DNA from: Isohypsibius dastychi
Lineage: Eukaryota; Tardigrada; Eutardigrada; Parachela; Isohypsibiidae
Length of the DNA: 25,358 nt
Direction of reading: 5' to 3'
Assembly: GCA_034696485.1 (NCBI GenBank)
Contig: JAQIWT010000268.1
Span: forward strand, 1-25,358
Made by a program: the position numbers and the translations under genes
Part shown: positions 9,605-19,121 of the stretch, one piece after another
How the letters are laid out: the number at the start of each line of letters is the position of its first letter
How positions within the stretch are numbered: the stretch's first letter is position 1
The notes under the pieces: model-generated
What the model was told of the DNA's origin: nothing
The model's database searches: none
What the model saw: only the letters and a program-made list of their open reading frames with translations

Positions 9605-10240
9605 CTAAGGTCAGAAAAATTTCGCGTGTGTCAGTGAAATCTTAACCTGGGAGGTTTTTGAAATAGATTAGCTTCCAAAATTTCCAAAATGTGTGCAGTG
9701 CTGTCATTCTTGACCGAGTGCAATTTGAGTCAGGTCCAGGATGCAAGTCGCCTATGGTCATACGGACAGACAAAGCCAGACAGACACACAGAACAAAAGA
9801 ATCCGCGCTACGTCTGGGCGCTTGCCTAAAGGCCAATGGAACGAAGTAAGGGGTACACATTCAGACCCCCACTTGAGCTGCACAATCCAATTTGTTTTCA
9901 ATTCTGTGAATTTTCAAAACTTCCAGGAAGTCTTTCTTCTGTTGCTCTCGCTTCCACCTTCTGCGACAACATTACTTATTTATTACTGACATTGGAATTG
10001 CTTGCAATCGTCCCGTCGCTTTCAGCTCAAGACTCGGCATTACGGATTACAGAAACTTGCACTACTTATAAAGTTTCGATTCTGAACGAATCTTCATTTC
10101 TACCACTTTCTACCTGGATTTACAAAATTTGTGGTTCAGAGTCTTGTGAAAATACTGTTGTTATAATGTGCGTGCATTTGTTGTGATTGGAATGTGAAAC
10201 TCGCAGCTGCAAGTATCCTGCCTGGAAGTTGAACTGAAAA
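9605..10240. promoter_or_regulatory. Shared upstream region of the Kelch (-) and FAM110-like (+) genes
   Basis: The two genes are head-to-head, with 647 bp between their ATGs, so both promoters should lie here. A minus-strand acceptor abuts 9604, and a donor-like CCCAG|GTTAAG sits at 9646-9647, which would imply a 42-bp intron and a 5' exon beginning near 9700. An open minus-strand frame lies there but resembles no protein. No TATA box or clear core promoter is evident. Confidence 0.4.
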
Positions 10241-12179
10241 ATGGCGACGGATGTTCATATGGACGCTTTCCGCGACGAATATGCTGATCATGGATATCTT
10301 CCAGGTACATTTTATCGCGTTTTGGATCCATCACATGCAAAAACTTCAAAAGCAGACGAGAAATGTTGTTTCCCAGCTGTATACCGTAACGTGGCGGTTC
10401 TCGTTACAAATCCGTACTTCAGCAGATCTATACAGGAAACATGTCAGCTCCGACGTATTTAACGGAATGTGTTGTTTTTTCAGATTCCAGGTCGCGTTCA
10501 GCTCGTCTGCTCATCCACTCCCGTCCAGAATCTTCCTTTTCATCAGACATTCGTGTTACTGATAATCCAGTGTCGTTCGATTCAAAGATATTCTCATCAG
10601 GCCTCCCGGAAGTCAGTTCGCCCGAATCGTTGTTTTCACACGGTCTTTCAGTTTCTCCGGAAGTGAATGATGGTAGATCGACGTTGATAGCGGCATTAAC
10701 GATGCCTGAACCGGGTTTCCCGGGACTGGCCGATAGAAAGCATTCGTTTTTGCATCGAAGTCTTCCCAATTTGGCGGAAGCTTGCGCGGCTGCGTTGCAG
10801 TCGGATTCACCGCTGAGTGTCCCTGCGAAATATGAGGAGGATTGTAGCAGTACGATGGATTGTGAAATGGACAGTATTTCTGCGGCGCCGGTTTTTGACT
10901 GCGTGGAACTTCCGATTCGAAGTAAGGTTTTTGGGAATTTTTTGTCTAAAATCCTTATTTTTTATTTTTCTTATTCTGTGTTTTAAATCTCGTTGTTTTA
11001 AAAATATTTTAAACAGATTAATTGCTTTTCGTTTGAAATGAAATTTTATATGGTAGTACTTTCAGAAACATTTAAATACTTACAGTAATTCATGTTTTTT
11101 TGCACAAAATAAAAGTCCTGCATGTTAAAAATTTGGTCAGAAATTCGTTTGCGTTCAGAATTCCATCTCGGAAATTTTTTTTTGGTTTTATTTTTAGAGA
11201 TTCCTTCATAAAAAAATGAACAAAATGCAATCTTTGTTACAACTTTTATTTCTTGTGGAATTTCCAATGTTTCAGACTGACATTCCGTTTTTTGAGAAAA
11301 TTTCGCGAGGTTGAGAAATTGATTTTCGAGAATTTTCAAACTATTATATTAATTTCGCTTTTTTATTTTTTAGCAAAATTGCTTGCGCGGAAGGGTTCCG
11401 ATTCGGACTCGACAGTTTCTTCAATCTTAACAACCGGAAGAAAGAAAATCTCTCGTCGAATCGGGATGTTTAAACGAATTAAAACAAGTGATGCCAATGC
11501 TTTCCCGATGGACGCCGATGAAGAAGCTTCCGTCTCATCAGCTGCCGAGTTAGAACGCTTTTTCGATTCGATGGGCTTGGAAGATCAACAAGGATTTCAA
11601 ACTGGCCGATCTGTCTCAAGAACCCTTCATCTTCAGGTAATTTATTAATAATTGAATAAATATAATTTATAAATAATAAAAATTGATTGAATAATTAAAT
11701 AATACAATATAAATAATAAAATAATAATTAATAAATCAGAACATAATAATCGCGGTTTTCGATAAGGTTGTTTTTTAAGACTGCACTGGTAGAATTTTTT
11801 CAACAATAAATATGGATCTTCAGGGAATAATTTTTTTTTTAATTTTTTCTCTAAAACCTAGAGAAATTAGGATTTCGATCCCGACTTTGAATCTTTTGGA
11901 AGAGTTTGATCTGTAATTATTTGTTTACTTTTACAGGTTTCTGATGATGCGATCGAGTCGGAAGAAGACCAACTGGAATCGATTTCGATAATCGGTGTGA
12001 ATACTGCCGGAATTCAGCCACTGGTAGAAACCGATGACGACGAACCGGAAGTGACTTCGGAAACGCCAACGCCGACTGCCCCGAAAGTCTTCGTGAATCG
12101 CCATACAGAAACGATCAGTTTGCGGAATGCTCGCATTAGTAAATGGCTCGTTGGATGCCGTGGAGACATCCGGAAATGA
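10241..12179 (+). CDS. FAM110-like protein, 335 aa
   Basis: Exons 10241-10304, 10484-10921, 11374-11636 and 11937-12179 join in frame (1008 nt). Two C-terminal signatures match the vertebrate FAM110 family as I remember it: ELERFFDSMGLED (about residues 226-238), like the family's VERFF..CGLD, and RNARISKWLVGCR (318-330), like ERNARIIKWLY. Between them is a long acidic linker. The N-terminal half is serine-rich and low in predicted structure, with SLPNLAEAC near the middle. Human FAM110 proteins localise to centrosomes and spindle poles and have been linked to cell-cycle progression; that role is transferred by homology. The start is the first ATG and has a purine at -3 (AAAATGG). There are no membrane segments or enzymatic motifs. 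The third intron is extremely AT-rich. The gene is divergent from the Kelch gene. Confidence 0.72.
11637..11936 (+). other. AT-rich third intron of the FAM110-like gene
   Basis: Nearly pure A/T from 11641 to about 11745 (AATAA/TTATA words), then T runs, with donor CAG|GTAATT and acceptor TTTTACAG. It contains several AATAAA-like words that could act as premature polyadenylation signals. I see no other feature. Confidence 0.7.
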
Positions 12180-12711
12180 ACCCGTCTTCGAAATTGTTTT
12201 TTTCAAAGAGATATAATTTATTTTGTTCCAAAGAAACGAAATAATTATTACGCGGAATTTTTTAGATTTGGTCCCTTTTCGGGTAAATGTTGCCGGTCAA
12301 GAATTGTTCTGTTTAGATGCGTTTTTGTAAGTTGCTTTTCTGGACGGTTCCGGACTTCCGGTTGTGCTGTAAATAGACGGATTAAATTTGTAAAATATTC
12401 CTTCGACCGTTGGCGTGTAAGTTCGAGATAGCGATAATGCAAAAAGTTCAAAAACACTTTTTCACTTCGCTTCGACAGGGAAGTGGTTTTCTAAAGTTTC
12501 AATGGCGTATGTAACTTCAAACTCTGCCCCCTTTATCCAAGTGACGACCGGTCGACAGGCCCCTAGACCCCTAAACGCCAGAGCAATATGTAAACAATCG
12601 CGGATTCTTCTGATTTTGAGACTGATTTATTTGAATAGTTTCCAGCATTGTTAAAACCAGGCTGAAACGCTGAAAATGAACATGTTTTGTCTGTGATCTG
12701 TTTCTTCATCG
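12180..12711 (+). other. Intergenic region between FAM110-like gene and PDRG1
   Basis: This should hold the 3' UTR of the upstream gene and the promoter/5' UTR of PDRG1. No canonical AATAAA is seen soon after the FAM110-like stop. One ACTTCCGGT lies at 12354-12362. Downstream sequence is unique. Confidence 0.45.
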
Positions 12712-13261
12712 ATGGAGACTTACTCAACAGAATATTTGCTGAAATCGCTGGTAGAATGCGAGAAGCTGGCGGATGAGATTCTGGGTGAACGGAGGAAAAT
12801 CGTGGATATGGACCGAATTCGCAACAAAAATCGTGAAGCTCTTGGGTTCGTAAAATTTCTCTTCAATTCAACCCGAAACTATTTCTTAACGATTTTCAAC
12901 TATATTTTGTATGGCTAGATCGTTGAGAAGATCGACTGAAATGACGGCGAATGAGGAACACGTCTGGATGAATCTCGGGGATTTTTTCATAAGAACCGAC
13001 AAAGACAACCTCGTTAGGATTCTGGAAGTGGGTAAGTATTGGGCGTTATTTTAATTCCGATCTGTTGGTGAATTGATTTTTGTATTAGATCAAAAGGTGT
13101 TGGATAAGGAAATCGATCTGACGAGAAATCAACTGAAACCGAAAGTCCTGGAGCTGAACAAACTTTTGGGCAAACCGGAAGTCCAAGGATTCGATCTCGA
13201 GCCGCTTTCCAAAGACGAGATGGAGAGTATTCGTTCCGCTGCGAACATCCGACTTGCATAG
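12712..13261 (+). CDS. PDRG1: PDRG1, p53 and DNA damage-regulated protein 1 (prefoldin-like), 139 aa
   Basis: Exons 12712-12845, 12919-13031 and 13089-13261 join to 420 nt. Family landmarks occur in order: LVECEKLADEILGERRKIVD and RNKNREAL in the first coiled coil (residues 12-45), a short beta segment (WMNLGDFFIR), then DQKVLDKEIDLTRNQLKPKV and GKPEVQGFDLEPLSKDE in the second coiled coil and tail. The 139-aa length is close to the human 133. PDRG1 is a prefoldin-like subunit associated with the R2TP/PAQosome co-chaperone assembly, which helps build RNA polymerases and other complexes. The first donor is the unusual GTTCGT; PDCL3 in this window also uses GTTCGT. The N-terminus is taken at the first ATG, which aligns with the human start. 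A polyadenylation signal lies about 305 bp after the stop. Confidence 0.92.
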
Positions 13262-13566
13262 CTAATGCGATCTCATGCTAGGAACTCATAAATGCTTTCT
13301 GAGTATTTTCCAGTCTGCTGAGTGAGTTTCGTTAGTTTCAAAAACACTTGAGTCTTGCTTGTGTTATTTTCGTACACATGTTTTGCTTTTTCACTAGAAA
13401 AGTTGATTAAAATGACAAATCCATTAAATTTACGAGATAGCCGTAGTCTCGGAGCCGGGTTTGCTCTACTTCCGTTGAATTCACGCTGAATTGACGATTA
13501 GAATTGAAAACGCTTTTTCATAGTGCGAATTTCTGGTGCATTTTACTTCTTTATTTTTGAATTTTA

Positions 13567-13572
13567 AATAAA
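13567..13572 (+). promoter_or_regulatory. Likely polyadenylation signal of PDRG1 (AATAAA)
   Basis: This is the AATAAA I noticed on the plus strand between the PDRG1 stop (13261) and POLD3. It would give a 3' UTR of about 320-330 nt. Confidence 0.5.
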
Positions 13573-13662
13573 CATCATCGTTAGAACCAGTTTGCTTGGG
13601 CGGAAACGAATCCAGATGGTCAAGGAAAGCCGAATGATATTTGTTTCCAGTGGAAGGTTAAA

Positions 13663-13675
13663 GGGGGGGGGGGGG
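13663..13675 (+). repeat. Poly-G run (13 G)
   Basis: Thirteen G on the plus strand, about 250 bp before the POLD3 start codon and within its probable 5' UTR or first intron. Confidence 0.9.
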
Positions 13676-13927
13676 AGAGAACACATGTTCCATGCGCATC
13701 AGAATTCCATTTCGCGCGAAATTTCTTTCTCGTTTCTTCACAGCTTTCCAAGATCCAACCTTGCAGGCATTTCCCGAGGAATTCCTCTTTTGCGAATTGG
13801 ATTCCACATAATTGGAGGTAGGTGTCGTATTCACCATCAGAAGGGACACTGTATCGTACTTCAGCACTCAAAATCTGGCACACAATTTTGCTCCATGATA
13901 TATGTTTTGTTTCTGTTTTCGCAGAAC

Positions 13928-16331
13928 ATGGCTGTACAATCCTCGGACGCAGCTACGCTCCTTCGAAAAATATCTTCCTTCATCGAAGATGAGCATTTGA
14001 TCCTCACAATCCGTTTCCTCTGTCGCAAACTCGACATCGACGTCCATTACGCCAGAGAGCTCCTCAACAAATATCTCGAATCCAAACCTGCAATTCTTAA
14101 GGATTTATCCGTCGTGTATCTCGTCACGGCTGAAAAACCCGGAAAAAGCTGTCAAGAAACCGTCGTTGCAGTCGTGCTGGAAGAAGATGTGGAGAGATGG
14201 AGCAAAGGGAAGAAAAACGTCCAAAAAGAAATCTATTCCGTCCAGAAAATGAAGCTCGAGAATTCCGACCCGATTTACATGATGGATCATCCGGTTGATA
14301 TCGATGATGTTAAATCCCTGCGAGAATCCTCGATGATCACCTGTGATTATGTGAAGCGGAGATCACCGGAAGAAAGGAATGTTCCGAAGTCGTTTCCGGA
14401 AGCTGGGTTGGTTTCCGTGAAAACGGTGGCTAAAATTGAGGCGGAGGAGAAGAAAATGATGGGGGAGATTGGAGAGACTTTTCATGCGCTGAAAGTGAAG
14501 CAGGAAGTCGAGCAGGCAGCTCCCGTGGTGGAAAAGAGAAAGAACGGCAAAGGAACGACAGGTATGTTGGTTCTGCAGTCTTCACCGGAAGTTGAATTTT
14601 TTACATCGATAGTTTCGATATACCGAAGATTACCGTAATTCTCTAGAGTTGATCGCAGTTTTTGAGCAAAATTATTGGAACTAGGTTGGGGGTTGTTGAA
14701 GTTGCAGGTTAATTCTCCAAGAAACTGTTTTTTTTTTGTTTCGTTTTTGCGATTTCTAACCCGAACGGGAAAATGATTCATTTTGTCATAGTGATGTGTA
14801 ATAATACTGTGTTATAGTAATTTGTAATAATAATTTTGTAATAATAACTTTTAATTTTATTTTTTTTGTACGCAATTAGTCTTGTTCGAACTTATCACAA
14901 TTTCTGCGTTTGGTTGTTTTCTCGTTTTCGGTTTCAGAAAACACTTAATTTCCATATTTATTTTACATACACAGGGTTTTTGTTCTGAATTGTTTTTTCT
15001 CAGGGTTTCGGAATTCGTCAAACGGTAGACTGCATCTTCGACTATTTTTCGTAAAATTCTTGTTGTTTTACAGTTGGTTTACGAAGAGTTGGTCCTCAAC
15101 TTATTTCGCTAGTTTTCTGAATTTGGTGTTTTATTTTGAAATTTTAAATCCATTTGAATTTATTCACCTAAATTTGTTTATTTAAATTTATTTGATTTTA
15201 AATATTAGTGTGTTATTTCAAATAACTTATTTGATTTTTTTTTGATTTCAGCTTTAATTTTTCTTTTTTCGTTTTCTGAAGTCAAACTTGTATATTTTGA
15301 TTTCGTTATTTTTGTTTCAAATCGACTTATTTTGTTTCTTGTTTAACTTGTAAGTCTTGTTTTTCAATTTATTTTCAGGAGTCGCCGCTTGGGTGAAAGC
15401 CGGTGGACTCGACCCGAAGAAAGCTGGACACGCCAAAGATGCTCTTCAAGCCAAATCCAATCGAATCTCTCCAGTGAAAACCCCAGAATCAGATTCCGAC
15501 GACGATATGTTCGCACCAAAAAGATCGAAGAAATTCGCCGCGACTTTAATGGACAGCGACGAAGACGAGGTTCCGGCTGGTTCGCCTCCTTCCGATTTGC
15601 TCGAAATGGATTCTGAATCGGAAAGTCCAGGAGATTCGAACAAAACAATGATGATGGATGACGAACCAGAACGCTCACCCAGCCCGGAAACTCCGCGGAT
15701 CATCCGTCGAACCGGAAGTACTCGAATTAAACCGGAAGTTACCAAGAAGAATTTCGGGAAATTGACCAGTGTTTCGGATTCGGAAGAAGAAGAAGTCAAA
15801 CCCCCGAAAAAAAAGAAAAAAGTTCTGGAGGAGGAAAGTGATGAAGACAAGCCGAAAAAGTCGAACCGGAAACGGAACAAGAAGGTGGTTTCTGATGACG
15901 TCAATTCTAGTGGTGATGAGGAAGGTCCGAAGAGGAAAACTGCGATTAAGAAGCGTGCGAAGAAATCGACGAATTTTTACGGGTCGGATGTCGATGAGGG
16001 AAGCGCTGAGGAACCGGAAGTCGAGCAACCGGAAGCGATTACAAAGTTTCTGACGGTTACTCCAGCAGTTTCGGAAAAACGAAGAAAGCAGGTGACGAAA
16101 TGTCATGAAGACTCTGAAGGGTATATGGTCACGGAGCAAGTCTGGGTTACGGATGACGAGAATGGCGAAAAAGAGCATCAACCGGAAGTGAAAGTTGCCG
16201 AGAAAAGTAGTACAAGTGGGAAACGACCTGGGAAAGTTGTTCCTAAGGAGAAAAAGAATTCCGATGCCAGTGCGGGGAAATCCAAGACTGTTCAGCCATC
16301 CATCACCAATTTTTTCAAAAAACGAGAATAA
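13928..16331 (+). CDS. POLD3: DNA polymerase delta subunit 3 (p66/Cdc27 family), 528 aa
   Basis: Exon 1 is 13928-14561 and exon 2 is 15379-16331, joined across an 817-bp T-rich intron (ACA G|GTATGT; ATTTTCAG). Residues 1-115 form the winged-helix region that binds the polymerase delta B subunit (LRKISSFIEDEHLILTIRFL, ARELLNKYLE, VYLVTAEKPG, YSVQKMKLENSDP). The rest is a long disordered linker alternating acidic clusters (SDSEEEEVKPP, DSDEDEV) with lysine patches (PPKKKKKV, KKSNRKRNKK) that can serve as nuclear localisation signals. SEGYMVTEQVWVTDDENGE matches the conserved motif before the C-terminus of POLD3. The protein ends QPSITNFFKKRE, a canonical PCNA-interacting box (Q517, I520, F523, F524). 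It is somewhat longer than human POLD3 (466 aa). The start is the first ATG after an acceptor. The stop overlaps an AATAAA. Confidence 0.92.
14562..15378 (+). other. POLD3 intron (817 bp, T-rich)
   Basis: Strongly T-rich on the sense strand from about 14830 onward. It contains one ACCGGAAGT at 14584-14592, immediately after the donor. No coding frame or repeat element is recognised. Confidence 0.75.
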
Positions 16332-16332
16332 A
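16327..16332 (+). promoter_or_regulatory. AATAAA overlapping the POLD3 stop codon
   Basis: The hexamer AATAAA spans the last sense codon and the TAA stop of POLD3 (GAATAAAC). If used, the mRNA would have a very short 3' UTR and would end before the convergent PDCL3 gene. Confidence 0.4.
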
Positions 16333-16496
16333 CAAATTTTTGCATGTTTTTTTAATTCCGCCTCTTCTAGGTTTTTTCAACGAGACGAAGTACAGCGAGT
16401 TTTTAGGCTCTTTCGCAATATGGATAAAAAGATAAAACCACCATAAAACAAACAGTTCGGGTTCTTCGTCCGAAAAAAAACATTCACTAAAAAAGA

Positions 16497-17941
16497 TCAG
16501 TCGGAATCCGATTCGTTGTTGGCTCGCGATCCTCGTAACGTCGTTACTTTCGTTCTTTTAGTCTGCAACCGCGGGTCTTCAGTCAGACTGGTTTTCACAG
16601 TTCCAGTCTCAGAAAGAATCCATTCCAAACCTGAAAGGAAGAAGCAGTCTAGAGTGAACTTCCGGTTGAAAACGAAGTGAACAAAATGAAAATATCAAAT
16701 TCTTATTGGAAAAGAGATAAAATGTTCGAAGAAGCTGCAAAAACTGAAAGGCAGGCTTATTTGTCACACCAAACTACACGAAGAATATCACGAACCGGAA
16801 GCTGTAATGTTCAGGCCTCCAAAGTCAACTGGTCCAATTATTTGCCGTTTCAGTGCTCCTTCCATATAAACAAAAATCGCCGGCAGACTTGAGTCTGGAA
16901 AATTCGGGATACAACTACCAGATAAAAAGAAAGGATTACTCGGTGAAATCAGTCAGTTGGAAAGCAACCGGAAATAAACTTACGTGTTCGCGATACTCTT
17001 CACGAATTTCACATCCGGGAACTTGTGAGCTAATTGCACCAAATGCTGATTGATCAAAGTACACAAAGGTACACTGCAAAAAACAGCAAGGTTAAAATTG
17101 ACGCAGAACGATCAACCGGAAGTCCGGAACAAAGAACCAAACAACAACAAATAAGCCAAATATAAACATCTGACAACATTTCAAACCAGATTAATTCGAT
17201 AATCACAACAAGAATTGTTGGAAAAACGAAAAAAAGCAACCAGCAGAAAATCAATTTTTCGAAACAGTCAGTATTATTTTACAATTTATTTCTTAATAAA
17301 ATTACATCAGAGAAATAAATTATCCACGTAAGGTTAATAAATTTGTACAATTCGACAAGTTTAGCTCTTCGACATAAGTCCACCTTACCCAGGTTTGTAC
17401 AAATGCAAGACGACCCATATTCCTTCTCCAGCTTGATTGATTTCCTTCACATAATCAACTCCAGAAATCTCAAGGACGCTTCCAAATCGATGAGTTTTGA
17501 CAGACTCCCTCAGCTCCGCCAAACGCTGTCTCCTGTAAATCCAAAAATATATTTCATTCCGAAATATTCCCAAATATCCAACAATTTCGTTCCAATTCCA
17601 ATGGAATAATTTACTTGAACTGTTCGAAAAATTCAGCATCGTCGTCCTCGAACTCGTCGAGCTCCTGGACCGACATTGTCGCGAAATCTTTCGTTCCATC
17701 TGTTCAAAACAGCTCAGGTTCATCGCGAATATTTTTCGATAATTCAGAAAATAACCTTTGGTTAGCGTTTCAGGAGGTGGTGGTGCTTCCGGTTCGTTCT
17801 TCCGTGGGTCTTCTTTTGGAGGTAGAATTCCAGCTTTGCGCAATGCGTCGTTCCATTCGGTATCCTCGTATGGGTTCTGAATCAGTGAGAACGTATGACT
17901 GATTTTCAAAACCTATTCAAATCTACAAAATTTACCTGCAT
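16497..17941 (-). CDS. PDCL3: PDCL3, phosducin-like 3 / viral IAP-associated factor homologue, 232 aa
   Basis: Seven coding exons join in frame (699 nt): 17936-17941, 17756-17876, 17615-17699, 17389-17532, 16984-17073, 16796-16914, 16497-16630. The first contributes only ATG CAG. The product begins [20 protein letters not shown], matching the family's MQDP..DTEWNDILR..GILPPK. It then has the helical [20 protein letters not shown] and RRLAE-like [10 protein letters not shown], followed by a thioredoxin-like domain from about residue 85 ([74 protein letters not shown]). The acidic end is ESDSD. The length is near the human 239. PDCL3 proteins assist CCT-dependent folding of actin and tubulin in the cytosol. 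One donor is GTTCGT and introns are 56-315 bp. It is convergent with POLD3 (165 bp between stops) and divergent from SAP18. Confidence 0.95.
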
Positions 17942-18427
17942 TTTACGACGGCAACCTGAAATTTATCGACGAAAACGAAAACCACAACAAAATCGGTGTT
18001 TGACTCTGTTTGAACATGCGTCACCGGATGACCGAATTTGGATTTGCAAGGCGTGGCTGGGTAAGGCTGAACGGGGGTACCACATCAGAAGGCGGATTGG
18101 GAGGGGGGGGGGGTAAATCGACAATGGCGTACAACTACAACCTACGTTGGAAGAGACGCCAACGCCCCTTGAGGTGGTCTGGTTGCCCGATAGCTTCATA
18201 CGCCAGCGCTCACGTCCTTCGGTTTTGAAAACAAGATTTTCCAAAAGAGAACCATCTTGAAAGATCTGTGTAGCTTCACATCCCAAGTAGTCGACTGCTA
18301 TCAAACCGGAATCTGAAACCTTAAACCTTCAGTCATCATTTAAGTTTGTGATTGACGGGTTTGGAGCTATCAGATCTCATTCCGCGGATCTCCTGCAAAC
18401 TTCGAATTCGCTTATTTATTTCTGGAA
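17942..18427. promoter_or_regulatory. Divergent promoter region of PDCL3 (-) and SAP18 (+)
   Basis: The start codons of the two genes are 486 bp apart in opposite directions, so this region should contain both promoters and 5' UTRs. It is GC-richer than its surroundings and contains an 11-G run (18103-18113) preceded by GGATTGGGAG and ACGGGGG. No TATA box is apparent. An open minus-strand frame across it shows no protein resemblance. Confidence 0.55.
18103..18113 (+). repeat. Poly-G run (11 G)
   Basis: Eleven G on the plus strand, with further G clusters just upstream. It lies near the middle of the PDCL3-SAP18 divergent promoter region. Confidence 0.9.
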
Positions 18428-18925
18428 ATGTCGGCTCCACGCATAGTATCGCAGGTTTCTACCGTGAATCTCGGCGTTGTCATACCAGAACGTCGTGGAA
18501 TCGATCGGGAAAAGACCTGTCCAATGCTCATTCGGACCATCTGCAGTCAAGGACGACATGTCAGCAGCGCGGATTTATCTCGCGGAGTTCTTCCCGTCGA
18601 AGACACTTTACATATTCACACCTGGATGGACGCCTCGTTGCGGGAATTGAGTAATTTGATTCGAGAACTCAAGCCAGAAGCCAGAAAACCGGGGACAAGG
18701 ATGGAGTTTAATGTGCTTTTTCCGGAACAATCGCGACGCGGATATCGGAGCAGAAGTATGGGGGAAGTCTTCGTTGGAGGAAAATCGGAGGATTTCGGCA
18801 AGACGCTGGAGGATGTGCGATTCCAGTGCGGAGATATACTGGATGTTTGCATTTATGGACGAGGGGAAGGACGGGGGAATAGGAATCCACATCGGGAACG
18901 CGATCGCGAAAACAAACGTCGATAA
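18428..18925 (+). CDS. SAP18: SAP18, Sin3-associated polypeptide 18, 165 aa
   Basis: A single uninterrupted frame from ATG 18428 to TAA. The ubiquitin-like SAP18 fold is evident: IDREKTCPMLIRT (residues 25-37), then HVSSADLSRGVLPVEDTLHI, TWMDASLRELSNLI (65-78), PEARKPGTRMEFNVLFP (83-99), RGYRSRSMGEVFVGGKSEDF and DVRFQCGDILDVCIY (129-143). The tail is rich in R, G and E. It is slightly longer than human SAP18 (153 aa). SAP18 acts in the nucleus, in the Sin3-HDAC co-repressor and in the ASAP/PSAP complexes with RNPS1 and acinus/pinin at the exon junction. The gene has no coding introns, unlike most neighbours. The Harbinger element is inserted 193 bp after its stop, so its 3' UTR or terminator may be affected. 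Confidence 0.95.
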   Translation: MSAPRIVSQVSTVNLGVVIPERRGIDREKTCPMLIRTICSQGRHVSSADLSRGVLPVEDTLHIHTWMDASLRELSNLIRELKPEARKPGTRMEFNVLFPEQSRRGYRSRSMGEVFVGGKSEDFGKTLEDVRFQCGDILDVCIYGRGEGRGNRNPHRERDRENKRR

Positions 18926-19118
18926 TTTCTTAGGTAATTTCTCCATTTGTTCTTTTTGATTTTTCCAAACCTCGTTCCGTCCAGAAATTTCAAAATACTT
19001 GTTAGGATTATGCAGAAATTATTGATTGGAGTTTCTTGGTTAACATCATGCTTAAAGGACGATTTTGTTCCATTTCCTACCGATCTGCTTCTTTTTCGGG
19101 ATATTGATTTGTTTCCTT
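18926..19118 (+). other. SAP18 3' flank up to the transposon
   Basis: T-rich unique sequence with no AATAAA that I can find. The polyadenylation signal of SAP18 must be non-canonical or lie beyond the transposon insertion. Confidence 0.45.
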
Positions 19119-19121
19119 ATT
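19119..19121. other. Left 3-bp target-site duplication (ATT)
   Basis: ATT directly precedes the left terminal repeat and is repeated at 21996-21998 directly after the right one. Confidence 0.6.

Larger units (their letters stand above)
13262..13927 (+). other. PDRG1 3' region and POLD3 upstream/5' UTR region
   Basis: It contains the likely PDRG1 polyadenylation signal (13567-13572), a 13-G run (13663-13675) and, just before the POLD3 ATG, a good acceptor (TCTGTTTTCGCAG, 13912-13924). POLD3 therefore probably has a 5' UTR intron whose upstream exon lies in this stretch. The frame is open upstream of the POLD3 ATG but reads through this acceptor and the G run, so I treat it as untranslated. 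Confidence 0.55.

Noticed and set aside
8554-9768. Shared 14-mer TGGTCATACGGACA at 8555 and 9755
   Set aside because: A single exact 14-base match in 25 kb is near chance expectation, and the flanks do not match.
13592-13927. In-frame 112-codon extension upstream of POLD3
   Set aside because: It starts at a non-ATG codon, crosses a poly-G run and a clear acceptor just before the ATG at 13928, and has no similarity to the family N-terminus.
15446-16181. Minus-strand frames of 150-168 codons
   Set aside because: Antisense shadows of the acidic and lysine-rich POLD3 linker, giving poly-Phe/Ser products.
17615-17902. Plus-strand frame, 95 codons
   Set aside because: Antisense shadow of PDCL3 exons and introns.
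18608-18946. Three minus-strand frames of 60-112 codons
   Set aside because: Antisense shadows of SAP18.
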